DNA of 57,189 bases, taken from assembly GCF_000003815.2 (NCBI RefSeq), contig NW_023365714.1, forward strand, positions 125,104 through 182,292, given 5' to 3'. Below the pieces are notes generated by a model. The model had not been told where the DNA came from and did not search any database. It saw nothing but the letters and a program-made list of their open reading frames with translations. A program made the position numbers and the translations under genes. Positions 1 through 11,610 of the stretch are shown here, one piece after another (the first letter of the stretch is position 1; every line of letters begins with the position of its first letter). Source of the DNA: Branchiostoma floridae (taxonomy: Eukaryota; Chordata; Leptocardii; Amphioxiformes; Branchiostomatidae).

Positions 1-320
1 CAGGCAGGTACATGGGTAGCTTCCCGACCTGACCGCTACTCAGACACGGTTTCTGTGAAACAAAGAAAACCCGCACACTTCTCGGTACACAGCCATGCCC
101 ACTCTCGCCTCAGGGTTACAGAAAAGCTTCAGCGCAGTGTAACTAAGATAAGAACAACATCCCTGTCTCTTTATGATAGCCACAGGCTAGTTGGGCAGCC
201 CTGGCTATGCGTACTGAACCGCCAAACCTTGAAGAAAAGACGAAAACTCATGCACAGCACGTAAACTTTATTTATGGTTTGTCTGTCTACTTGAGCCGAA
301 CAAGAAGCCCTCTTGAAAGT
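1..320. other. no gene recognised
   Basis: Short open frames on both strands overlap each other and show no recognisable domain. I see no rRNA, tRNA or transposon signature here. Confidence 0.5.
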
Positions 321-492
321 CGTGACGTGTACCTGTCGCCGCCCTTTGTGACTCACCTGCTTTTGTCCTGACGGTCACGGACAGGTGTGCCTCACGACAC
401 GGCTCACCTGCGTGACGTCACGCCCAGGTACGGCTCCCGGCGTGACGTCTGCGTCAGGTGAGAACTATGCTGACGTCATACCCGACAGGTGT
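320..492. promoter_or_regulatory. cluster of E-boxes and CRE sites
   Basis: Five copies of CAGGTG/CACCTG (354-359, 382-387, 405-410, 455-460, 486-491) alternate with full or near-full cAMP response elements: TGACGTCA at 413-420 and 471-478, TGACGTCT at 443-450, TGACGTGT at 323-330. This density suggests a promoter or enhancer bound by bHLH or Snail/ZEB-type factors and CREB/ATF. No adjacent coding start is recognised, so the target gene is unknown and may lie outside the window. Confidence 0.4.
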
Positions 493-1064
493 GCAGCCGA
501 CAGGACGTGTTGCTCCTCCCGGTCTGCTACAAAAACATCTACTTGCCACAATTGTCGCCATTTGTAGCTAACTCTCCAAAGGTCGTTACAGTCTGTTGTC
601 ATGGAGACGTTATAATGCTGACAGATCCCTCCATCGTTGCCATGGTTACCAGGACACGGTAGTCATGGTGACTGACCCAGCTGTTGTTCCAAATGACAAA
701 CACTAACTTTGGCACAACTTAAGTACAGTTTTAATGGTCTAAGATCACCGGGACGGTTGAAAATAATCGTTTTTCTCCCCTTTCCCTTCCCCCTGTCTCT
801 CTCTCTCTATCTCTATCTCTCTCTCTCCTTCCTTTCCTTTTACCTCTCTTATATATCGATGCATTTGTGTACGTATAGGACTTATAATGACTCTAAACGA
901 TGAAACTGTATCTCTGTTATATACTTTGTCTGACCCTTGCCTCTTCCCTCATGACCTCAATGAAAAGCGGCCTGCAGGCCAATTTGAGCTTTCATGAATA
1001 AATAAAGGTCCAAACAAACAAACAAACGAAATGTTCTTTGTTACATCAGGTGTCCGTCCGATGT
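493..1064. other. no gene; CT-rich microsatellite
   Basis: Contains a pyrimidine-rich CT/CTAT microsatellite around 794-835 and an A-rich stretch near 1000-1025. No coding signal is seen. Confidence 0.5.
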
Positions 1065-1276
1065 TTAGTGGATGATCGCGTCCTGGGTAGTCGTAGTTTT
1101 GAAACGGTAGCACTCCTTTATAAAATTGGTCCTTGTTGTGAAGTCAATGATGCTGATGGTGTAGAAGAACAAGCATACAGTCCCCCTGCTGTCTGAGCCC
1201 CTGTACCAGCCCAGGCTTACCCTGTCGCCGGAATTAGCGGGAAAATCAGGGAAACTGCAGCCGTTTGGGTTCGATA
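1065..1276 (-). CDS. candidate terminal exon of an unidentified gene
   Basis: On the minus strand a 3' splice site with a pyrimidine-rich tract (CTTTCCCCGATAG) precedes an open frame of about 70 codons. It reads SNPNGCSFPDFPANSG, then about 55 residues including GWYRGSDSRGTVCLFFYT and IKECYRFKTTTTQDAIIH, and ends in TAA at 1065-1067. Composition is protein-like, with regularly spaced Cys, Trp and aromatic residues. No start codon is present, so upstream exons would be needed, and I could not find a phase-compatible one with confidence. A consensus-like donor (AGG|GTAAGC) lies inside the exon and would allow an alternative end. Family not recognised. It could be a real exon or a chance ORF. 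Confidence 0.3.
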
Positions 1277-3646
1277 CTATCGGGGAAAGTTAGTCATCGG
1301 CGCGGCTGATTTGATTAAGTTTTAGCCGGAGGCGCCGCTGCTGTACCGCGCCGGAACTCACGCTGGATGTGTCATGTCTGGGGTCTGTATGCAAATAGCT
1401 GTAATTAATCAAAATGTTACTTTACATGCGTTTTTTTATTGTTGTCGTACATATGTATACGTATACATTTATACTTTGTTTGTTTCTGCAAACAGCCCGT
1501 CCGGGCTCCAGGATAGAAATGTGACGTTAGCCTGACGGGACGAACGTGCGCGAACGCGGCCGGTCACATAGGTCGAGCGATCGTCGTACGCTTTTGATGC
1601 CATTATAAGATTTTCAAGCAGGCCGTCACAGAACCAAGCACCGACATGAATCCAAAAACAGCAATTTCTGTACCAAGACAGTTGAAATTTGCAGGAGACG
1701 TATATTTTTGTCCTTCAAAAAGCCCGAAGTTAGCGATCGTACGATCTATGTGACCGCGCCCTAAATGTACCGTTATACTCTCAAACAGACCCCGGCAAAA
1801 CCCAAAACGTTCCGTTTTCTGTTCCCACAGACAGATCCACGTGGCCTTGGACGTCGCTGCCGGCCAGTTGACAGCTTCTGATGTAATTACCTAAGTAGTT
1901 CCTGTCGCCAAACACGTCGGGATAGATCCGAGGTGATGACTCAACACTTCGGAGAGCTTTTAACGCGCAACTGGAGTAACTTCAAATGGAGAAAGTCTTG
2001 TTACAAAACTTTACTTACGGGCGATTGCTGAGTTGCTTGTGAGTTAGGATATGTAACGCTACTTGAAATTCCTATTTGACTCCGTTGTGAGAAGCCATCT
2101 TCCCACATATGCATTTCCCTTACATTATGTCGTATCCATGTCTGTATAATGGCACATATTTTTTTGTTTTTAACGGATTTTCAGTGTAATGCTAAAAACG
2201 TTTCCAAAATATGATTATTTTCCCTATACACATCATGGCGCACAAAGCGTTCTGGTCCACCCGCGTTAGAAGTACCCGGCAAACCAACTTGACACAATCG
2301 CTAGCCTGGATGCCAGACTGTTTCCATGGCCCGGACAAGCCAACTCCTCGGCTCTAGGGCCAACATGCCCGCGAGGAAATTCTACAGCAGGCCCCCCTGA
2401 AATAGACCCTGATAGGATAATATTTATTGAGATAAATATCATTGAAATAGACATTTATTGTACATTTATGCTCAAACAAGCTAACTGCAGGTCATAGCGA
2501 TAAGGCCTACAGCATCTACAGAGACTAATACATGTGTATACTATAATATTTACAGATTTAACTTCTTCTCGCTTCTAAAGGCAATCATTGATACAGGATT
2601 TATCTAGTTGCATGAGGAATCTGAATTTTTCCGTACTATTTGAATAGCGGAAATTAAAGACATATCTTGCATATAATCGAAGAGGATGTATCTTTCGAAT
2701 TCGCTGGTGTTTAAATTACAGTCCATAATAAAGTGACACCCATCCTCTATCTTATTTACTATCGGCAGATATCATTGCGTCCTGAGGGCCTGGCTACGTG
2801 TTTACCACAGAGATGTTATCTGTAAGACCTCCCGGGACTGCCGTGGTTATCTATAACCTCTCCTCACACCAAAACCAGCCCGGACCACAAGGCTGATGCA
2901 GTCAGTTCCCGGAAAAAATATCACTGACATGACATCATCTATGTACAATAGAATAATCAGGGACTGTACGTTTCACATGGGGGAGGGTGTGCTGGGAACA
3001 TAGCGGGGGTAATTAGGGACCGTGCGTTTTCAACAAGAAAGGGTGTACTGGGAATTCACCCAGAAGTTGTACAGTTTACATTTTCCAAACTGACATTTCG
3101 CCCAGCGAAGCTAACTGCTTGTGAAGCATTGAGGGTGGCTTTTCTCATGTGTTACCTCCCAGCTGCTGAATGCTCTGGAGCTGCCCAGCAGTTTGACCCT
3201 GCTGAAGCTGCCGAACATTATAAAACTTCCTGGTTACCATAAAGGCTAAAGTAACATTTCCAGCTCGGGGCCCGGCCGGGCTGTTTGTAGAAACGAAAAA
3301 TAGAAATGTAAACGTAATGTGGCTATCCTTTCCTGTCATCTATTGACGAAATGTTACGTTTGGATAACTTGAGTAAACATTGATACGGCGGAGCGAAGTG
3401 AAAGATTCATGTATCGAGAATTAAGAGTGAAGCTAACAAGAATGTCTTGATAATAAGAATGAACCTTGAAAGATGAATGTCAAGGTCAAATCTGCTAAAC
3501 CTAACCCCCTCCCACCCCTGTCATGATACTTGAATGATGACGCCACTTGTCGGCGCCTTTGATGCTGCCTGCCGGACTGACGATGTTGTCACAGCGCGGC
3601 TGGCGGGATTTTTACGGACTCACAGAAATAGCCGCGCGTTAAATAT
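1277..3646. other. no gene recognised
   Basis: Mostly unique sequence. A GC palindrome (GCCCGGCCGGGC) at 3270-3281 is followed by TGTTTGTAGAAACG. Related sequences occur near 1495-1540, 30800-30830 and 30939-30970, so this is probably a dispersed repeat. A diverged duplication of about 60 bp with similar 'gggactgtacgtt...ggtgtgctgggaa' text lies at about 2950-3055. Confidence 0.45.
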
Positions 3647-5687
3647 AGCGGGCCGGGGTGAACTCAGTACATGGCGGGCAGTGAACTGGGTCTCCAAGCA
3701 GATGTAAGGAGAGAACTAGCCGCGGTTTATACATATAGCGGGCCGGGGCCGCGGGGTGAAGTCAGTACATGGCGGACAGTGAACTAGGACAACTAGGTCT
3801 CCAAGCAGATGTAAGGAGAGAACTAGCCGCGGTTTATATATAGCGGGCGGGGCCGCGGGGTGAAGTCAGTACATGGCGGACAGTGAACGATTTCTTCAAG
3901 CAGATGTAAGGAGGGAAATACTAGTAGCCGCGGTTTATATATAGCGGGCTGGGGTGAAGTCAGTACATGGCGGGATCTCCAAGCAGATGTAAGAAGAGAA
4001 ATAGCCGCGCGTTAAATATAGTAGGCCGGGGTGAAGTCAGTACATCTCCGTCTCTCCAAGCAGATGTAAGGAGAAAAAGTCGCGCGTTAAATATAGCGGG
4101 CTGGGGTGAAGTCAGTACATCTCCGTCTCTCCAAGCAGATGTAAGGAGGGAAATAGCCGTGGGTTAGATATAGTGGGCTGGGGTGAAGTCAGTACATCTC
4201 CGTCTCTCCAAGCAGATGTAAGGAGAAAAAGTCGCGCGTTAAATATAGCGGGCTGGGGTGAAGTCAGTACATCTCCGTCTCTCCAAGCAGATGTAAGGAG
4301 GGAAATAGCCGTGGGTTAGATATAGCGGGCCGGGGTGAAGTCAGTACATCTCCGTCTCTCCAAGCAGATGAAAGGAGAGAAAAAGCCGCGGTTTATATAT
4401 AGCGGGCCGAGGTGAAGTCAGTACATCTCCGTCTCTCCAAGCAGATGTAAGGAGAAAAAGTCGCGCGTTAAATATAGCGGGCCGAGGTGAAGTCAGTACA
4501 TCTCCGTCTCTCCAAGCAGATGTAAGGAGAGAAAAAGCCGCGGTTTATATATAGCGGGCCGAGGTGAAGTCAGTACATCTCCGTCTCTCCAAGCAGATGT
4601 AAGGAGAGAAAAAGCCGCGGTTTATATATAGCGGGCCGCGGTGAAGTCAGTACATCTCCGTCTCTCCAAGCAGATGTAAGGAGAGAAAAAGCCGCGGGTT
4701 ATATATAGCGGGCCGGGGTGAAGTCAGTACATCTCCGTCTCTCCAAGCAGATGTAAGGAGAGAAAAAGCCGCGGTTTATATATAGCGGGCCGGGGTGAAG
4801 TCAGTACATCTCCGTCTCTCCAAGCAGATGAAAGGAGAGAACTAGCCGCGCGTTAAATATAGCGGGCCGGGGTGAAGTCAGTACATCTCCGTCTCTCCAA
4901 GCAGATGTAAGGAGAGAAAAAGCCGCGGGTTAAATATAGCGGGCCGAGGTGAAGTCAGTACATCTCCGTCTCTCCAAGCAGATGTAAGGAGAGAAAAAGC
5001 CGCGGTTTATATATAGCGGGCCGGGGTGAAGTCAGTACATCTCCGTCTCTCCAAGCAGATGAAAGGAGAGAAAAAGCCGCGGGTTAAATATAGCGGGCCG
5101 GGGTGAAGTCAGTACATCTCCGTCTCTCCAAGCAGATGTAAGGAGAGAAAAAGCCGCGCGTTAAATATAGCGGGCCGAGGTGAAGTCAGTACATCTCCGT
5201 CTCTCCAAGCAGATGTAAGGAGAGAAAAAGCCGCGGTTTATATATAGCGGGCCGGGGTGAAGTCAGTACATCTCCGTCTCTCCAAGCAGATGTAAGGAGA
5301 GAACTAGCCGCGCGTTAAATATAGCGGGCCGGGGTGAAGTCAGTACATCTCCGTCTCTCCAAGCAGATGAAAGGAGAGAAAAAGCCGCGGGTTAAATATA
5401 GCGGGCCGGGGTGAAGTCAGTACATCTCCGTCTCTCCAAGCAGATGAAAGGAGAGAAAAAGCCGCGGGTTAAATATAGCGGGCCGGGGTGAAGTCAGTAC
5501 ATCTCCGTCTCTCCAAGCAGATGTAAGGAGAGAAAAAGCCGCGCGTTAAATATAGCGGGCCGGGGTGAAGTCAGTACATCTCCGTCTCTCCAAGCAGATG
5601 AAAGGAGAGAAAAAGCCGCGGGTTATATATAGTGGGCTGGGGTGAAGTCAGTACATCCCGGGCAGTGAACTGGGTCTCCTAGCAGAA
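3647..5687. repeat. 77-bp satellite/minisatellite array
   Basis: About 26 head-to-tail units of roughly 73-77 bp. Each contains AGTCAGTACATCTCCGTCTC, then an A/G-rich AAGGAGAGAAAAAG block, then either GCGCGTTAAATATAG or GCGGTTTATATATAG. Internal units are nearly identical. The first units (3647-3960) and the last (about 5640-5687) carry a different variant containing GGCAGTGAACTGGGTCTCC instead of the CTCCGTCTC block. That fits homogenisation of the interior by unequal exchange with older variants left at the edges. Open frames inside the array are repeat artefacts. Confidence 0.95.
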
Positions 5688-6248
5688 ATAGGGATGGAAA
5701 ATCTGTGCACAACGACAGTATCAAAATGCTGAAAACAAAAATCACATCAAACAAAATCTTAACAATTTCTTTTTGTTCAAGAGGAGAGATTTTGAAAACG
5801 CACCACCTTCAGTGGCCTATAGAAGTGCTCAGTATCTAATAGGTTAAATTCTACAGATAAACTGTAAGAGTAACTATTTGAAGCCACCGTTTGGACTGGG
5901 TACCAGACTAATTACTCAGCCTCTGTAACAGACTCCTCTTGGCGGCTGATATCGCCATGTTTTAAGGATTACGTCATCGCGTCATCATCACCATAACGGT
6001 TCCATTTTAAAAACGACACCATTAAAACGGGAGTAATTATAGGAACCGTTTCTGACCCGTTACATCATGTTCTTTAGAATATTTGAATCATGAGTTGAAA
6101 AGGTATGACAAATTACAAATCAACGTTCCTCATTCAGGAACTTTGCGCAGTAGGGTAAGGTGCTATTTGCGAAACGAGCATCTCTGTATTTGAACTGAGA
6201 GAACTTATCGTTGTTTCTTCATGTCCTATTATGAGTATCCCGGCTTTG
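5688..6248. repeat. first copy of a ~165-bp duplicated segment, otherwise no gene
   Basis: The segment 5905-6066 (from 'attactcagcctctgtaac' to 'accgtttctgacccg') reappears diverged at about 6250-6455. This first copy lacks the small inverted-repeat element found in the second, so it acts as the empty site. Elsewhere I see no coding signal. Confidence 0.6.
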
Positions 6249-6460
6249 AGCACTAATCAGCCTCTGTAACATACAGCCTCCGCTTGCCGGCTGATATCGC
6301 CATGTTTTGAGGATTACGTCATTGCGTCATCGCAATAACGCCACCATTAAAACGGGAGTAATCATAGCCTGAGAACCATCCTCCGTAGTGACAACCGACT
6401 CAGCGCGGATTATGGTACTCAGGCTAGAGTAATTATAGGAACCGTTTCTGACCCGTGACG
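6249..6460. repeat. second copy of duplicated segment, carrying a MITE
   Basis: Diverged duplicate of 5905-6066. It is interrupted at 6365-6426 by a short inverted-repeat element. The flanking sequence otherwise aligns through to ACCGTTTCTGACCCG. Confidence 0.65.
6365..6426. mobile_element. 62-bp MITE-like element with TIRs
   Basis: Left end TAGCCTGAGAACCAT and right end ATGGTACTCAGGCTA are near-perfect inverted repeats. The element is flanked by the 9-bp target duplication GAGTAATCA (6356-6364) / GAGTAATTA (6427-6435), with one mismatch. The uninterrupted paralogous site lies at about 6035-6050. A 37-bp relative with the same TAGCCTGAG ends is at 55320-55356. It has no coding capacity and must have been mobilised in trans; 9-bp duplications suggest a Mutator-like or similar transposase. 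Confidence 0.7.
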
Positions 6461-6555
6461 GTGGGACAGAGACTGGGGCGGGTTTTTACGGATGAAACAT
6501 GATCTTTATTCATCCTTCATATCTGTTTCAATAAATCAACATTGGAAACAAACAG

Positions 6556-6692
6556 AAGCTGGTGTGTTACGCCGAACGGCTATATAGATACAGATACAGA
6601 AGCTGGTGTGTTACGCCGAACGGCTATATAGATACAGATACAGAAGCTGGTGTGTTACGCCGAACGGCTATATACTATAGATACAGATACAG
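6556..6692. repeat. three tandem copies of a ~44-bp unit
   Basis: CAGAAGCTGGTGTGTTACGC followed by CGAACGGCTATATA and GATACAGATA occurs three times in direct tandem. The third copy has a small ACTATA insertion. Confidence 0.9.
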
Positions 6693-6977
6693 AACAACTG
6701 CGAAAATGAGTCTATCTGCACGGCGCTGATTTTACAACAGTAATATATTATTAAGACGCATGCAAAACGTCCATAATATCATCGAATATAACAACTAAGT
6801 TTCAATTGTCATTAGTCTATATATTAGTCATTTTTCTATGTGCAATATGTCTTCAGCAAGTTTTTAAAAAAGCGTAATTTTACCAATAGCTTTTAATTCT
6901 ATGTGTATCAATGAACATGTAAAAACGTGCAATTCAGCCAACTGGCTGCAAAATGTTTTACTAAACGTGCAATAAAC

Positions 6978-7096
6978 CATTCATTCATTCATTCATTCAT
7001 TCATTCATTCATTCATTCATTCATTCATTCATTCATTCATTCATTCATTCATTCATTCATTCATTCATTCATTCATTCATTCATTCATTCATTCAT
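6978..7096. repeat. (ATTC)n microsatellite
   Basis: About 30 perfect tetranucleotide units. The open frame through it (Ser-Phe-Ile-His repeats) is an artefact. Confidence 0.97.
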
Positions 7097-7314
7097 AGAT
7101 AAATGTTGTAGGAAATGTTGCCACTATTTTTATATGTTAGCAACTTTGTTTGTTGGAGGATTATGAAATATTACACATTCAAATGTAACCGTACACCGCA
7201 AACTGTCCGCTTGAGGAAGATTGTTCCACGGTTTTTAATCGCCCGATGAAACTGAAACCGCCGCAGGCAGGAGAACCGTTCTGAGTGATTAGAAATACCA
7301 CAGCAGTGAGATCA

Positions 7315-7698
7315 TGCCAATAACGCGCCGCCGCAGTTTTCCGTTGAATGATTGAATAAACGGTCGTCGCTTTTCCCAACGGACGTCGCCATATCACTGA
7401 CCAGTTCCTACCATAGCCTTACAAAATGTTCGTCACATTTTCAAGTAATTAAACACGCTTCGTCACTGTAAGTGTATTTTTCTACTCTCTGCCCTCACCC
7501 TGCTAGTTTTTTTTAGGCCTTGTGACTCTGATTTCGAACCAGAGTTGATTTCACTTTTTTTTTCTTTTACCATTTATGACGATACTGTTCAAAATGTGAG
7601 ATGATGATGCTGACGCGCCGCCGCGATTTTCCGTCCGATAAACGGTCGTCGCCTTTCCCAGCGGACGTCGCCATATCGCTGACCTGTCCGTACCATAT
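7315..7698. repeat. pair of direct repeats (~95 bp)
   Basis: The block 7315-7417 ('acgcgccgccgcagttttcc...gacgtcgccatatcactgacc') recurs at 7607-7698 with about 85-90 percent identity by eye and a short deletion. No coding signal between the copies. Confidence 0.7.
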
Positions 7699-7924
7699 AC
7701 CATATTTAGTTTTCACGTGGGAATAACAAGAAGCAAAAACGTATATAGTACAGCAACATTTCAGTTACAAATGCTTGACAGTATGGTGATAAATATGGTA
7801 AAAAATATCGAAAAAAGTCGATCAAGATTGGAAGGTTGGAACCCGAGTCAAAAGGCTTTATCGGCCCTTTAATACCACTAATCAACCACACCACTAAATG
7901 CCACGGTGAGGACAGAGCGTGCTA

Positions 7925-8212
7925 AGACAGAGGGAAGGAAGACGCTTTTTTTCAAAAAAAAAAGTTCGCAAGGAAAAAAGGGAAGAAAACGAATAGTTGA
8001 AGAAAAAGAAGGAAAAGCTAGAGGCAAATATTAAGAAAAATGAGGCAGGAGAAAGGACTGGAAGAAAGAGTGAGAGAAGGAGTGAGAAAAAAGAAGGAAA
8101 GAAGGAAACGAACACAGAAATATTTTTAGAAATATACAGCTTGAGAAACAAAGAAACGAAAAAGAAACCAAGAAAGAAATAAATAAAGAGTAAAGAAAAA
8201 AGTAAAAGTAAA
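7925..8212. repeat. long polypurine tract
   Basis: The plus strand is almost entirely A and G for nearly 290 bp, with GGAAG, GAAAG and AAAGAA motifs. Open frames in it code only for Lys/Glu or, on the other strand, Phe/Ser/Leu runs, and are compositional artefacts. Such tracts can adopt triplex (H-DNA) structure. Confidence 0.8.
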
Positions 8213-9410
8213 GTTCCCGTTTGTCCCGCCCTAACACCTGCCAGTCCGGCTACTCTCGTCTCCTGCCGAACACAAAACCCGCCGATTACCTCATGACGTC
8301 ATAACCTGCAGTCGGGGACAGTCTTGACGCACTCCCGCCGACTTGAGAGGATCTTAAGATGGAAACTGCTGCGTCTTAACAGCCAGGACGGCTTAGATCG
8401 ATTCTTGTCGATCTTTAAAGACTCCTTCGGGTTTCTTATCGCCACATCGTGACGCAACAAGTCCGCGATTTCGGGCCGAAAATATGACAGTTACAAATTG
8501 AGATAACGCGTATTGTTCTGTTTTTGTAGTTTGTCTTACTTTCCTTTCTTTTCCCTTTTGATTTGACGGAGAACAACGTCCATGCCAATTTTGTAACACC
8601 ATTGAAATAAACGTTATTGACATAGCTAAAGTACAGGGACTTTTATACAGACTTCTACAACTAGAACTCTGGATGTATACATGTAGATACAATGATGTAT
8701 GATGATGTATATCAATATGGCGCACACTTGTTCTACTGTTCACAATACAGTTTCTAATATCTAAACATTCTCTAATATAATGTGTACATTTTCTTATAGT
8801 CTTATCATAAGATATAGCTGAATCTATCTATATATAGAGAGCGAAGTGTATCAAATTCTTTGGAGCACGTTTAAAGAAGAATCAACAACGTCAATGAAGA
8901 AGTTAGACCTTTCTTGCGCATTTTTGCCACACTGAGCTAAGTACAGGTCACAACAAGAAATGTTAAACAACGTTATCTGACAGATACAATATAAAGCCAA
9001 CTATCATGATATAAACTTAACTTATAGCTCAGTTATAGCAGTGAAAAAAGGAGAGAAAGTTTGTCCAGTCGCATTATTTACATGAAACTAATATCAGACG
9101 AGTCTCCTGTGGCCAGTTTTCCCGCCACGTGTGTTGCTGATGTGTCATCCTGTGGTTTGATAATTGGCACCAGAAGTCATTATCGTTATAACAACCTCTG
9201 ACGTCATTATCGTTATAACAACCCTGATAAACGGACGCGCGCTCGGCCCTTATATGGGCATGGGCATGCACCGCGTAATCATGATGTGACGTCATTCATG
9301 AATGGATAAACAGAAAACTGGTTATATTCATAACGCGCGAACAAAGGAACATGAAATGGACGGGTTGTGATGTGTTTGGAAACCGTCATCGCCCGTTGAC
9401 TTGATTTTCA
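8213..9410. other. no gene; short tandem duplication at 9172-9225
   Basis: No convincing coding region. A 31-bp unit (GACGTCATTATCGTTATAAC-like) is tandemly duplicated around 9172-9225. Confidence 0.5.
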
Positions 9411-9456
9411 ACAACGGATATAGGTTACCCTGTGGATAAAGGTGAACTAACGACAT
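9411..9456. mobile_element. fragment of a GTTCACC-type MITE
   Basis: CAACGGATATAGGTTACC, then GTGGATAAAGGTGAAC, matches the right end of the element at 10895-11058. A further diverged piece is at about 9530-9556 (GGTATAGGTTACC, then GAATAAAGGTA). Only one terminus is recognisable here. Confidence 0.5.
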
Positions 9457-9664
9457 TTATGAATGGAAATTAAAACTGGTTAAAATCATAGTGCGAGAAT
9501 AAATGAACATGGAAAGGAACGGGTCTAGGAGGGTATAGGTTACCTCGTGAATAAAGGTAAAAAGTTATTTCATGAAATATGGGGAGAAAAATGAAGATGA
9601 TCTGATTTATTAGTTGTTTGAAAGTTGGTCTGTGTTGGTACAATTCATTTCGAAGCAGATTTTA

Positions 9665-9718
9665 ACTGTAATTTCCAACAACAGAAAGTCGCGTGCTGTC
9701 TGCGTTGGAAATTACAGT
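9665..9718. repeat. perfect 15-bp inverted repeat
   Basis: ACTGTAATTTCCAAC (9665-9679) is mirrored by GTTGGAAATTACAGT (9704-9718) across a 24-nt loop. Function unknown. Confidence 0.85.
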
Positions 9719-10229
9719 GATTTTACTGGTGTTCGAGGGGGAAATTTAGACAGTTAAAACATTTTGGCTATTGATGTTAGAAAAGGGTCTTCCTTTTAAG
9801 TAGAGCGTTACATAGAGGATGTCAAGCTGTTAACTAAAAGCGATTAGGTGAAATTAGTGATGTAAGAAACCAGTCGGGCACTTTCATTTTCTCTTAATTT
9901 TTCTCACTTTCAATAACTCCCTATGATACATAAAATTCCTTTGTCTAATATCTCATAATCGACAGATGAGTTCCAGGACACAAAAAGTACCGTTGATGCT
10001 GACAGACTACACTTATATAGAGATGCTGAGCTCTGAAATACATTTATCTCGTCCCGGCAGAAATGTATGTCGTAAGGCCTAACTGAGCCATCCAGTCGTG
10101 ATGCTGTACAGCAGCGCCCCTGTCGTCCTGCTGATGTACTGCACGTATCTGCCCGAATGAGTGGATCATGTCGAAAATTAGAAATAAGTGCCAATGTTTA
10201 CGAATGAAAATTAGAAAAAAATAGGAGTG

Positions 10230-10622
10230 TAGGTGTGTGTACCTGTAAGTGTATGTTTGAAGGTGTATATATGTATGTATGCGCGGAAGTATCTGCGTGT
10301 GCTTGTTTTTGCCTCTATGGGCTCGTGTGTGTGTGTGTGTGTGTGTGTGTGCATGTGTGTGCGTGTGTGTGTGTGTGCATGCGTGTGTGTGAGTGCATTC
10401 GTATATGTGTTTTGTGCGTTTGTGTGAGTGTGTGTGTGCGAATATGTGTGTGCGTGTGTATGTGTGCGTGTGTCTGTGTGTGTGTGTGTGTGTATGCGTG
10501 TGTTTGTGTGTGTGCATGTGTGTGTGTGTGTGTGTGTGTGAATATGTGTGTGCGTGGGTATGTGTGCGTGTCTGCGCGCGCGTTTGAGTGTGCTTGAGGG
10601 GGCGCATTTATGTGTGTGTGTT
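10230..10622. repeat. (GT)n-rich microsatellite
   Basis: A 390-bp imperfect TG/CG tract interspersed with ATGTG and GCGTG. It generates overlapping spurious frames on both strands (His/Thr-rich or Cys/Val-rich) that should not be annotated as proteins. Confidence 0.95.
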
Positions 10623-10894
10623 ACCGTTGTCAACGGACAAATAGTCCCTCTCCAACTTCTGCTTGGAGATTATGACAAGGCGTGTGCCGAGTAGACACAT
10701 AACACAACAGCTGATGACTAAACAATGAAAAAAAACCTCACGTTACTTTTATTGACGACTTTGTTCTTTATTCTTTACCCAACAGAAAACATCTCTGATG
10801 AGTCAATCATCTTAGAACAACAGAAAGCTTCCACACTTCAGCGCTAGCTGTCTTCGGCGGAATTCCGATGTGAATATCCTTGAATTTAACGCTC

Positions 10895-11058
10895 GTTCAC
10901 CTTTATTATATTTTGGGGTATCAAGTCTATGAACGGTGGTTTCAAATTGCAATATTATGATAACATTGCAATTTGAAACCACAGTCTTTCAACTTGATAT
11001 CCCTAAATACCTGTTTTAAAAAACAACGGATATAGGTTACCTCCGGATAAAGGTGAAC
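10895..11058. mobile_element. 164-bp MITE with internal hairpin
   Basis: Termini GTTCACCTTTAT (10895-10906) and ATAAAGGTGAAC (11047-11058) are perfect inverted repeats. Inside, GGTTTCAAATTGCAAT (10938-10953) pairs perfectly with ATTGCAATTTGAAACC (10965-10980). An outer arm, GGGGTATCAAGT (10915-10926), pairs with ACTTGATATCCC (10992-11003) with one mismatch. No transposase. Related ends occur near 9411 and 9530. No clear target duplication was found. Confidence 0.6.
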
Positions 11059-11610
11059 TAGTGTTACATCATTATTTCCGTACACTCTAAACGTTCCTTA
11101 ATTGCTATATTTCAGCACAATTTTTGTGAACTATATCAGCCACGTCGCTTACTAGTAGTGTGTAAATTATGACTTTCCTCTGTTATTTTATGTTAAAACT
11201 ACTCCCCTTTTAACGTCACAAAACCCACACATTACAGAAAAGTAATTTCGTGTTCCACTGTCTCAGAAAAAGAAGTCAAACCCACTAAGTTACATCTTAA
11301 GGTTAGACTAGAGTAGTCGCTATACTGTTTTAGTGCTTAGCATTATTTGTCTGTCTTTTTTCTTTTGTCACCTGCAATTAGAATTTGCAATAACATATAT
11401 TATCATCTTACTTTGAGCAGAAGACCTACAAAAGCGCTTTTTGTCTAATGCTCAATACATGAACGTGAATAAAACAAATATGTCTTCTTGACTACACAGA
11501 CGTAAATTGGCATTAATTTCTAGAGTTATGACATGTAGTTGTATTTGTCAGTGCTGAAACTTTTATTCGAATTTCCTTGCTAATTAACGTAATAACTGTA
11601 ATCTTCGTCA
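11059..11610. other. no gene recognised
   Basis: AT-rich unique sequence without supported ORFs or RNA genes. Confidence 0.5.

Noticed and set aside
3647-5687. Possible CRISPR array
   Set aside because: Units are contiguous with no unique spacers, and the genome is eukaryotic; it is an ordinary satellite.
6927-7166. Ser-Phe-Ile-His repeat frame
   Set aside because: Artefact of the ATTC tetranucleotide repeat.
7894-8237. Lys/Glu-rich and Phe/Ser-rich frames
   Set aside because: Compositional artefacts of the polypurine tract.
10044-10633. Long His/Thr-rich and Cys/Val-rich frames on both strands
   Set aside because: Produced entirely by the GT/CA microsatellite.
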